A stretch of 5,808 nucleotides of DNA, from assembly GCA_904502205.1 (NCBI GenBank), contig CAJGDR010000060.1, positions 1 through 5,808 on the forward strand, written 5' to 3'. Made by a program: the position numbers and the translations under genes. The notes beneath the pieces are model-generated. The model saw nothing but the letters and a program-made list of their open reading frames with translations, searched no databases and was not told the DNA's origin. This DNA is from an uncultured Bacilli bacterium. GTDB taxonomy: Bacteria > Bacillota_I > Bacilli_A > ML615J-28 > CAG-313. Shown here one piece after another: positions 1 to 5,529 of this stretch. Every line of letters starts with the position of its first letter. Position 1 is the first letter of the stretch.

Positions 1-24
1 TTCATACTATAATATTAAAAGATA

Positions 25-56
25 AAAAAACACATTGGTTACCCAATGTGTTTTTT
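25..56 (-). terminator. Intrinsic terminator of lgt, probably bidirectional
   Basis: A perfect inverted repeat pairs 25-38 with 43-56 around a 4-base loop (39-42). The inner eight pairs are mixed sequence (CACATTGG with CCAATGTG) and the outer six are A-T pairs, so each strand has a run of at least six T after the stem. Read leftward, in the lgt transcript, the loop is GUAA, a GNRA-type stable tetraloop, and the stem is followed by seven U. Read rightward the loop is UUAC and six U follow. The lgt stop codon (57-55) overlaps the base of the stem. It could also stop a rightward gene entering from outside the window, but none can be shown. Confidence 0.9.
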
Positions 57-945
57 ATATTTCAATTTGTTTTTTCTTATTAAAGTATATATATGTAATA
101 AGAACACCAATACCAAAAAATATTCCAATTATACTCATAAGTTGTGATGGAGAAAGTCCAATGTTAGTAGATCCACGATTGTCGAATCTTAAGTATTCTG
201 CGAAGAATCGATAAATAGAATAACTTATTAAATATAGTGGTAATTGGAGTTTATTAACTTTTAATAAAATTAAAAATAAAATGATTAAAAATAATGATTC
301 AATAAGTTGAGTTGGAATTACTTTAGTAGTTTTAGCATAAAGGTTCGCTGAAACTAAACCTTTTTGTATTAATGAATTATCTTGTTTCATTACACCTTGT
401 TGGTAAGCTGGTGAAGTTTCTAAATAATCTTCAAAAAGTTTTTTGTAAGCATCACTTCCATAAACGGTGTAAATACCATTACCTTCATATCTATATCCAT
501 CACCTGGGAAATTAACACCAATTGAAGATTCAGTTACTTTACCATAACAACATCCAGCACAGAAACATCCAAGTCTACCAATGGCATGACCAATAATAAT
601 TCCCATAGCTACAACATTAAAAATTTTAAAAATATGTTTTCTTTCTTCTTTTAAAAAGAAAAAGATTAATAAAACAAATACTACGAGTCCACTCAAACAT
701 CCGCCAAGGAAAGTAATACCACCATTACCCCAACCTTCACCATTTAAAAAGTGAAATAAATCATCAAAGAATCTTGCTCCTAGATAAAATGCGATACCAC
801 CATAACACAAAATAATGATAAAACGATCTTGTGATTTTTTTGAAAAATTAAGTGGTTTTGTTTTTCTAAAAATAAATAATACACCGAGTACTGCACCAAT
901 GATAATTAACATTGGAAATAAAATACTACTTTCTTTGTAAAACAT
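55..945 (-). CDS. lgt: Prolipoprotein diacylglyceryl transferase family membrane protein (Lgt-like, cysteine-rich signature variant)
   Basis: 296 aa, a usual length for Lgt (E. coli protein about 290). Lgt transfers diacylglyceryl from phosphatidylglycerol to the lipobox cysteine of prolipoproteins in the cytoplasmic membrane, the first step of lipoprotein maturation. Hydrophobic segments lie near residues 8-27, 42-59, 76-98, 107-123, 213-230, 234-249 and 266-288. Family marks seen: GGITFLGG (75-82), GHAIGR (119-124) with the conserved Arg124, PTQLIES (211-217), and YRFFAEYLRFDNRG (245-258) with Glu250 and Arg253. The classical signature GRxGNFxNxExxG reads GRLGCFCAGCCYG (123-135): Arg and Gly are kept, but the usual Asn and Glu are Cys. 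The proposed catalytic His of E. coli Lgt (His103, in SFHGG) aligns with Leu80. A hydrophilic stretch of about 60 residues (148-208) sits between the signature and PTQL. The start is fixed by an AGGTG ribosome site. Gene stands alone with its own promoter and terminator. Family membership is firm; true Lgt activity is likely but not proven. Confidence 0.85.
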   Translation of the reverse strand: MFYKESSILFPMLIIIGAVLGVLFIFRKTKPLNFSKKSQDRFIIILCYGGIAFYLGARFFDDLFHFLNGEGWGNGGITFLGGCLSGLVVFVLLIFFFLKEERKHIFKIFNVVAMGIIIGHAIGRLGCFCAGCCYGKVTESSIGVNFPGDGYRYEGNGIYTVYGSDAYKKLFEDYLETSPAYQQGVMKQDNSLIQKGLVSANLYAKTTKVIPTQLIESLFLIILFLILLKVNKLQLPLYLISYSIYRFFAEYLRFDNRGSTNIGLSPSQLMSIIGIFFGIGVLITYIYFNKKKQIEI

Positions 946-950
946 AAGTT

Positions 951-959
951 CACCTCTTT
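951..959 (-). promoter_or_regulatory. Ribosome binding site of lgt
   Basis: The leftward strand reads AAAGAGGTG followed by AACTT and then ATG. GGTGA is separated from the ATG by four bases, the same arrangement seen before most genes of this window. This supports the start at 945 over any downstream ATG. Confidence 0.85.
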
Positions 960-964
960 ATATA

Positions 965-993
965 ATTATATAATAAATAATCGAAAAAGTCAA
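965..993 (-). promoter_or_regulatory. Sigma-A type promoter of lgt
   Basis: On the leftward strand TTGACT (-35, 988-993) is followed by a 17-base spacer and a perfect TATAAT (-10, 965-970). Five of six and six of six bases match the consensus at optimal spacing. The expected transcription start, about seven bases past the -10, falls near 958. The leader would be only about 13 bases, starting at the ribosome binding site. No operator-like dyad is evident beyond the AT-rich palindrome TATAATTATA (961-970), which contains the -10 itself. Confidence 0.8.
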
Positions 994-1013
994 AATGTTT
1001 GTTTATTCTTTAC

Positions 1014-1042
1014 TTTATTATTTATTTAAAATTTGATATAAT
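1014..1042 (+). promoter_or_regulatory. Extended -10 promoter of the rsmB-rlmN-rsgA-rpe operon
   Basis: TGATATAAT at 1034-1042 is a perfect extended -10 (TG, one base, TATAAT at 1037-1042). A weak -35 candidate, TTTATT (1014-1019), lies 17 bases upstream and matches TTGACA at three positions only, so the TG element probably compensates. The predicted start is near 1049, giving a leader of about 26 bases, too short for a riboswitch. It faces away from the lgt promoter, with 20 bases between the two -35 elements. No other promoter of similar quality was noticed downstream, so it probably drives the whole rightward operon. Confidence 0.75.
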
Positions 1043-1065
1043 AGGACTATAGAAAAATTGGCTTT

Positions 1066-1070
1066 GGTGA
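1066..1070 (+). promoter_or_regulatory. Ribosome binding site of the first operon gene
   Basis: GGTGA lies four bases before the ATG at 1075, the same spacing as for lgt, rsgA and rpe, which supports that start codon. Confidence 0.7.
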
Positions 1071-1074
1071 ATAT

Positions 1075-1737
1075 ATGGAAAAACTAAACAAACTAACAAA
1101 AAATTTAAAAACAATTGAAACAAAAATCTTACAATCTGAAATTCTATTACTTGTTTATGATGAAATTAAATATCAAAAAACAGTTGATCACATAATCAAG
1201 TTATTAAACGAATCAAAAAAACTTTTACTTGAATATAATGAAACTAAACATAATAATATATATAATTATATAGATAATAACTGTTTTGAGATGGAACAAC
1301 TAATTGAAGATTTAAAAGTTGAATTAGATCGTTTTATTAAAGTTGATACTTTTGTTTTCTTAAATAACAAATCAACTGAAGAACTATATAATATGTTAGA
1401 ATATTATAAACAAGTATTAAAATCTGAAGGAACAGTCTTTAATGCTATTCGCCAAATCAAACAATATGCTAAAACTATCATTTTAGATTATGTTTTGGAT
1501 ATTAAAAATTATTTAGAAAAATATGAATCACCCAAAGTTCAAAGTATTTTAAATGTTGGTTATTTAGAATCAATCGCAAATCACTATTTAATAACAACTA
1601 GTGATTGGAGTCAAGTTAATAAAACAACAAAGTTTGCTATTAAATCGGTAGAAAACAAAAATAGTGAATTTGATAATTTACTTATTAAACAAACTAATTT
1701 TCAATATGCATACTTTTTAGTAATGGTAGGTGATTAG
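1075..1737 (+). CDS. Hypothetical helical protein, first gene of the operon
   Basis: 220 aa; I do not recognise a family. The sequence is rich in Lys, Glu, Leu, Ile and Asn, with no signal peptide and no membrane segment, so it should be cytoplasmic. Residues 1-90 look like amphipathic, possibly coiled-coil helices (heptad-like Leu/Ile spacing near 4-52 and 70-88). Residues 100-150 look like two or three more helices. The tail (160-220) is less charged, with the only Trp at 178 and an aromatic end (209-214, FQYAYF). There are only a single Cys (70) and no metal-binding or nucleotide-binding motif that I can see. It starts behind the operon promoter with a GGTGA site and ends in TAG one base before the rsmB ATG; its last codons carry the rsmB ribosome site, so the two are probably translationally coupled. 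In many Firmicutes fmt occupies the place before rsmB, but this is not a formyltransferase. A link to ribosome or RNA work is suggested by position only. Confidence 0.8.
   Translation: MEKLNKLTKNLKTIETKILQSEILLLVYDEIKYQKTVDHIIKLLNESKKLLLEYNETKHNNIYNYIDNNCFEMEQLIEDLKVELDRFIKVDTFVFLNNKSTEELYNMLEYYKQVLKSEGTVFNAIRQIKQYAKTIILDYVLDIKNYLEKYESPKVQSILNVGYLESIANHYLITTSDWSQVNKTTKFAIKSVENKNSEFDNLLIKQTNFQYAYFLVMVGD
1728..1734 (+). promoter_or_regulatory. Ribosome binding site that fixes the rsmB start at 1739
   Basis: AGGTGAT lies inside the last codons of the upstream gene; GGTGA (1729-1733) is five bases before ATG 1739. An in-frame GTG at 1730 would add three residues, but it lies within this Shine-Dalgarno sequence and would have only an AGG directly abutting it. 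The ATG is therefore preferred. Confidence 0.8.
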
Positions 1738-1738
1738 G

Positions 1739-2968
1739 ATGTATCAGTTAGAACTTACAGCAATTAATAAAATATTAATTAATAAAGGTTTTATTAATAT
1801 TGTTATTAATGATTTACTAAAAGACTCCAAGCTAGATATCAAAAGAAAAGCTTTATTTACAAGAATTGTCTATGGAGTTGTTGAAAACAAAATATTATTA
1901 GACTATCAAATAAATTTCTATTTGAAAAAAGATTCAATGCCGAAAGAAATAAAGAATCTACTTCGAATGGGTGTTTATATGATTCTATATATGAATCTTT
2001 CAAATCATCATGTTGTATTAGAGATTGTTGAAATGGTAAAAAAACTTTCACCAAATTACACAAGTTTGTTTAATGGAATCTTAAGAAACATTACTAGAAA
2101 TGGTGAACAAGAAGTCTATTTTGATGATTTAAATCGAACATTAAGTGTTAAATATAGTTATCCAATAAGTTTAATTACTTTACTAAAAAAACAATATCCT
2201 AACGATTTTGAAGATATTTTAAAACATGATAGTGATACTTATAATGTTTACCGAATAAATACTTTAAAAACAACAGTTGATTTTATAAAAGAAGATTTAA
2301 AAGATTATGACATCGAAATTGTTGGAAATGCTTTAATCACAAAAGCTAATCTTACAAATTTAAATATTTTTAAAAAAGGGTTCATTGTATATCAAGACTT
2401 AGCTAGTCAAAAAGTAAGTGAAATTTTAAACCCAAGTGAAAACTCTAAAATTCTTGATATGTGTTCTGCACCTGGTTCGAAAGCTTTTCATATGGCAGCA
2501 CTTACTAACAATAATGCTGAAATTACATGTTGTGATATATATGAACACAAAATTAAATTAATTAATGATATGGCAAAAAACTTAGGTGTAACATGCCTTA
2601 AACCTACAGTTTGTGATAGTGTAATGCAAACATACGAAGAGCCATTTGATTATGTGCTTCTTGATGCACCTTGTTCGGGACTTGGTGTTATGAAACATAA
2701 AGTTGATTTAAAATATCAATTTAATATGAAAGATGTTGAAGATATTGTTGTTTTACAAAAAGCTTTGCTTGGTAGAGCATCGAGAAATGTTAAAGTTGGT
2801 GGAACATTAGTATATAGTACTTGCACTATTAATAAAATGGAAAACGAAGAAATGATTAAGTATTTCTTAAAAAAACATAAAGAATTTAAACTGCTTGAAG
2901 TTCATCAGTTATTACCTACAAATAAGAATGATGGCTTTTATATTGCAAAAATGATAAGAGAGAATTAA
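1739..2968 (+). CDS. rsmB: 16S rRNA (cytosine(967)-C(5))-methyltransferase RsmB
   Basis: 409 aa, slightly shorter than the usual 430-450. RsmB uses S-adenosylmethionine to methylate C967 (E. coli numbering) of 16S rRNA in the cytoplasm. Residues 1 to about 130 form the all-helical NusB-like RNA-binding domain. The Rossmann methyltransferase domain follows from about 215. Motif I is DMCSAPGSK (240-248), the SAM loop. Motif IV is DAPCSG (309-314), whose Cys312 corresponds to the conserved cysteine that helps release the product. Motif VI is YSTCT (359-363), whose Cys362 is the expected nucleophile (Cys389 in E. coli), followed by the usual ENEE. The C-terminal family motif NDGFYIAKM (397-405) is present, so the protein looks complete. 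Other RNA m5C methyltransferases such as RsmF share motifs IV and VI, but the NusB-like N-terminus and the neighbour rlmN favour RsmB. It starts one base after the upstream stop and ends one base before rlmN. Confidence 0.95.
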   Translation: MYQLELTAINKILINKGFINIVINDLLKDSKLDIKRKALFTRIVYGVVENKILLDYQINFYLKKDSMPKEIKNLLRMGVYMILYMNLSNHHVVLEIVEMVKKLSPNYTSLFNGILRNITRNGEQEVYFDDLNRTLSVKYSYPISLITLLKKQYPNDFEDILKHDSDTYNVYRINTLKTTVDFIKEDLKDYDIEIVGNALITKANLTNLNIFKKGFIVYQDLASQKVSEILNPSENSKILDMCSAPGSKAFHMAALTNNNAEITCCDIYEHKIKLINDMAKNLGVTCLKPTVCDSVMQTYEEPFDYVLLDAPCSGLGVMKHKVDLKYQFNMKDVEDIVVLQKALLGRASRNVKVGGTLVYSTCTINKMENEEMIKYFLKKHKEFKLLEVHQLLPTNKNDGFYIAKMIREN

Positions 2969-2969
2969 G

Positions 2970-4013
2970 ATGCGAAATATATATGATTTATCTAAAGAAG
3001 AATTAGAAAATTACTTTGAATCGATTGGTGATAAAAAGTTTAGAGCAGTTCAAATTCTTGAATGGCTATACCGAAAGAAAGTAACATCTTTTGATGAAAT
3101 GACAAATTTATCAAAGCTTGCGATTCAAACATTAAAAGATAACTTTATTATTGAGGGTTTAAATTTAAAAACTAAATATGTTTCCAATGATGGAACTATT
3201 AAGTTTTTATTTGAACTAAAAGATGGCAATTTAATCGAAACAGTATTAATGCGTCACAATTATGGAAATAGTGTGTGTGTAACAAGTCAAGTTGGATGTA
3301 ACATGGGATGTTCTTTTTGTGCAAGTGGTGAACTTGGAAAAGTAAGAAATTTAACACTTGCCGAAATGGCATTACAAGTTCTCTATGTAGATAATTATTT
3401 AAACAAAGAAGATCAAAGAGTATCAAATATTGTTGTTATGGGTATTGGTGAACCATTTGATAATTATGAAACACTACTTAAATTTTTAACAATCGTAAAT
3501 TATCCAAAAGGGTTAGAAATTGGTGCTAGACATATAACAGTTTCAACATGTGGAATTGTGCCTAAAATTTATGAATTTGCTGATTTCCCATTACAAATTA
3601 ATTTAGCAGTAAGTTTACATGCTCCAACTAATGAACTTAGATCAAGAATGATGAAGATAAATAAAGTGTATCATATTGAAGAATTAATAGAAGCACTAAA
3701 ATATTATCTTGATAAAACAAATCGCAGAATTACTTTTGAATATATCTTAATTAAGGGTGTAAATGATCGTGATCAAGATGCTCTTGATTTAATTAAATTA
3801 GTTAAAAATATTAATTCATATGTAAACTTAATACCATATAATGAAGTTATAACAAATCCATATAAAGCAACATCTCATGCAAGATGTGAAGAGTTTTTTG
3901 AAATATTAAGAAAACATGGTGTTAATGCTACACTTAGAATGGAACATGGTAATGATGTTGCAGCAGCTTGTGGACAATTAAGAGCACAAGCCATTAAAGG
4001 TAAGGTGAACTAA
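2970..4013 (+). CDS. rlmN: Dual-specificity RNA methyltransferase RlmN (radical SAM)
   Basis: 347 aa, the normal length. RlmN makes 2-methyladenosine at A2503 of 23S rRNA, and at A37 of some tRNAs, by radical SAM chemistry through a methylated cysteine. Residues 1 to about 90 are the helical accessory domain that binds RNA. The [4Fe-4S]-SAM motif CxxxCxxC is Cys110, Cys114, Cys117. The two reaction cysteines are Cys103 (seven residues before the cluster, like E. coli Cys118) and Cys334 in AACGQL (like Cys355). GIGEP (158-162), HITVSTCG (188-195), SLHAP (215-219) and NLIPYN (286-291) are further family marks. RNLT (126-129) and the general fit are those of the housekeeping enzyme rather than the resistance enzyme Cfr, though this is from memory. 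The ribosome site is weak (AAGAGAG, 2956-2962), so translation probably depends on coupling to rsmB one base upstream. The stop overlaps the rsgA start by one base (TAATG). Confidence 0.95.
   Translation: MRNIYDLSKEELENYFESIGDKKFRAVQILEWLYRKKVTSFDEMTNLSKLAIQTLKDNFIIEGLNLKTKYVSNDGTIKFLFELKDGNLIETVLMRHNYGNSVCVTSQVGCNMGCSFCASGELGKVRNLTLAEMALQVLYVDNYLNKEDQRVSNIVVMGIGEPFDNYETLLKFLTIVNYPKGLEIGARHITVSTCGIVPKIYEFADFPLQINLAVSLHAPTNELRSRMMKINKVYHIEELIEALKYYLDKTNRRITFEYILIKGVNDRDQDALDLIKLVKNINSYVNLIPYNEVITNPYKATSHARCEEFFEILRKHGVNATLRMEHGNDVAAACGQLRAQAIKGKVN
4002..4008 (+). promoter_or_regulatory. Ribosome binding site of rsgA, inside rlmN
   Basis: AAGGTGA lies four bases before the ATG at 4013, within the last codons of rlmN. 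With the TAATG overlap it supports this start and suggests translation by terminating ribosomes as well as by fresh initiation. Confidence 0.75.
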
Positions 4014-4891
4014 TGACAGCAAGAATTATATCTTTACTTGCTGACTTATATAAAATTCAAGATTTAGAAACAAAAGAAGTTTTATCCGGTAAAGCAACAG
4101 GACTTTTTCGCTATAAAAAGATGAGCCCTAAAGTCGGTGATATTGTCGAATATGATAAACTTCCAGATAATCAAATTTATATTACTAAAATTCATGAAAG
4201 AAGAAACGATTTAGTACGACCAGCAATATCAAACATTGATCAAGCAATTGTCGTAATGAGTGTTTTAGAACCAGTATTTAATGACAACTTATTAGATCGC
4301 TTTTTAACAATTTTAGAATTTAATAATATAGAACCAATTATTTTGTTTTCTAAGTGGGATTTGTTAACTGATGATGAAGAAATTACAAAGATCTTTAATT
4401 ACTATCAAAGACTTGGTTATCAATGCCTCAAAGTATCAACTAAATTAAATACACTAGATAACATTAAATTAAACGGATTAATTGAAGGTAAGGTAAGTGT
4501 ATTAACTGGACAAAGTGGTGTTGGTAAAAGTAGTTTGCTAAATTACTTATATCCTAACCTAACACTTAAAACGAATGAAATATCAAAAGCTTTAGGTCGT
4601 GGTAAACATACAACAAGACATGTTGAACTATTAGAACTTGGTGGAGGGTTAATTGCTGATACACCTGGTTTTGGAACAATGGATTTTACAGGATTTGAAG
4701 ATATTGATATTATGCATAGTTTTAAAGAATTCTTTGAGTATTCAAAAGAATGTAAGTATAATGGGTGTCTACATATTAAAGAACCACATTGTATGGTAAA
4801 GTCAAAACTTGAAACTGGTGAAATATTAAAAACTAGATACACAAACTATTTACAATTTATTGAAGAATGTAAAAAACTTAGAAAGTGGTGA
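4013..4891 (+). CDS. rsgA: Ribosome small subunit assembly GTPase RsgA
   Basis: 292 aa, the normal length of the Firmicutes protein (YloQ in B. subtilis). RsgA binds the late 30S subunit near the decoding site and hydrolyses GTP as a maturation check. Residues 1 to about 65 form the OB-fold RNA-binding domain, followed by the typical link LVRPAISNIDQ (67-77). The GTPase is circularly permuted, as in the whole family: G4 comes first (SKWDL, 113-117; Ser replaces the usual Asn, a tolerated variant here), then G1 (GQSGVGKS, 166-173), G2 (GKHTTRH, 197-203) and G3 (DTPGFG, 216-221). The C-terminal zinc knuckle has Cys247, Cys252, His254 and Cys260. All key residues are present. The last codon is TGG (Trp292) directly before the stop TGA, and that TGA is also part of the rpe ribosome site. 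In most Firmicutes prkC lies directly upstream; here it is rlmN. Confidence 0.96.
   Translation: MTARIISLLADLYKIQDLETKEVLSGKATGLFRYKKMSPKVGDIVEYDKLPDNQIYITKIHERRNDLVRPAISNIDQAIVVMSVLEPVFNDNLLDRFLTILEFNNIEPIILFSKWDLLTDDEEITKIFNYYQRLGYQCLKVSTKLNTLDNIKLNGLIEGKVSVLTGQSGVGKSSLLNYLYPNLTLKTNEISKALGRGKHTTRHVELLELGGGLIADTPGFGTMDFTGFEDIDIMHSFKEFFEYSKECKYNGCLHIKEPHCMVKSKLETGEILKTRYTNYLQFIEECKKLRKW
4887..4891 (+). promoter_or_regulatory. Ribosome binding site that fixes the rpe start at 4896
   Basis: GGTGA overlaps the TGA stop of rsgA and lies four bases (TTTT) before ATG 4896. A longer reading from TTG 4860 would add 12 residues that overlap rsgA, fit no family sequence and lack a ribosome site. The ATG puts the conserved SPSIL at residues 4-8, as usual for the family. 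Confidence 0.85.
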
Positions 4892-4895
4892 TTTT

Positions 4896-5528
4896 ATGAA
4901 AGTATCTCCTTCGATATTATCAATGGATTTTTCAAAAAAAGAAGAAGAAATTAGAAAATTAAATCAAACTGATGCGGAATTTATTCATCTAGATGTTATG
5001 GATGGTCACTTTGTAAGCAACACAACATTCGATGAACAATTCATAAAAACAATTAATTGTGATAAAATTTATGACACACATTTAATGATTAAAGAACCAT
5101 TAAAACAGCTTCATAAATATGTACCATATACTAAGTATTTAACATTCCATTATGAAGCAGAAGAAAGAGAAGATATTTTACAATATCTTAAAACAAGAAA
5201 AGATGAGTGTTTAATTGGACTATCAATTAAACCAGGTACAGATGTAACTGTACTTGATGAAATGTTACCATATCTTGATTTAGTGCTTATAATGAGTGTT
5301 GAACCAGGTAAAGGTGGACAAAAATTTATGGATTCTGCTCTACAAAAATTAGCATATTTAGCGGATAAAAAGAAAGTATTTGGCTATAAATATTTAATTG
5401 AAGTAGATGGTGGAATAAATGAACAAACAGCAAAATTAGTGAAAGGGGTAGGCTGTGAAGTAGTTGTTGCGGGGAGTTATGTTTTTTCAAGTAGTGATTA
5501 TCAAACAGCTATAGACAAAATAAGATAA
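4896..5528 (+). CDS. rpe: Ribulose-phosphate 3-epimerase
   Basis: 210 aa, marginally shorter than the typical 215-225. It interconverts D-ribulose 5-phosphate and D-xylulose 5-phosphate in the non-oxidative pentose phosphate pathway, in the cytoplasm. The TIM-barrel marks are in order: SPSIL (4-8), HLDVMDGHFV (31-40), HLMI (62-65), SVEPGKGGQKF (134-144), DGGIN (171-175) and VAGSYVF (191-197). The metal ligands and acid/base residues of the family are present: His31, Asp33, His62 and Asp171, with Asp33 and Asp171 as the catalytic pair. The phosphate-binding Gly residues of GGQ, DGG and AGS are kept. Small departures are SNTTF after HFV in place of the common PNITF, and Lys for Phe in the usual SVNPGFGGQ. 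Allulose-6-phosphate epimerase is a close relative, but the position after rsgA is the classic place of rpe. Four bases follow the rsgA stop; the next gene starts one base after its own stop. Confidence 0.95.
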   Translation: MKVSPSILSMDFSKKEEEIRKLNQTDAEFIHLDVMDGHFVSNTTFDEQFIKTINCDKIYDTHLMIKEPLKQLHKYVPYTKYLTFHYEAEEREDILQYLKTRKDECLIGLSIKPGTDVTVLDEMLPYLDLVLIMSVEPGKGGQKFMDSALQKLAYLADKKKVFGYKYLIEVDGGINEQTAKLVKGVGCEVVVAGSYVFSSSDYQTAIDKIR

Positions 5529-5529
5529 T

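Noticed and set aside
1..25. Possible 3' end of a rightward gene (open frame ending in TAA at 23-25) or a TATAAT promoter element at 8-13
   Set aside because: A frame of seven codons is too short to judge, and a promoter here would run straight into the terminator at 25-56. In DNA this AT-rich a TATAAT is expected by chance.
961..970. Palindrome TATAATTATA as an operator or a second rightward -10
   Set aside because: The leftward TATAAT is explained by the lgt promoter. The rightward copy has no -35 at suitable spacing and no gene start close by, and short AT palindromes are common in this DNA.
946..1074. Riboswitch, small RNA or T-box leader in the intergenic region
   Set aside because: Both predicted leaders are under 30 bases and the region shows no stable GC-containing hairpin.
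1730..1738. GTG start of rsmB at 1730
   Set aside because: The GTG is part of the Shine-Dalgarno sequence serving ATG 1739 and has no usable site of its own.
1857..2063. Leftward open frame of 68 codons within rsmB
   Set aside because: It lies wholly opposite the conserved NusB-like domain of rsmB, has no ribosome site or promoter, and resembles no protein family.
3199..3426. Leftward open frame of 75 codons within rlmN
   Set aside because: It is opposite the radical SAM core of rlmN and its His/Leu-rich product is what an antisense reading of this gene would give by chance.
4543..4842. Leftward open frame of 99 codons within rsgA
   Set aside because: It is opposite the GTPase and zinc-knuckle region of rsgA, with no promoter or ribosome site; the low-complexity Ser/Pro composition is a shadow of the coding strand.
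4860..4895. Longer rpe starting at TTG 4860
   Set aside because: The extra 12 residues overlap rsgA, have no ribosome site and precede the normal family N-terminus, whereas ATG 4896 has GGTGA at the standard spacing.
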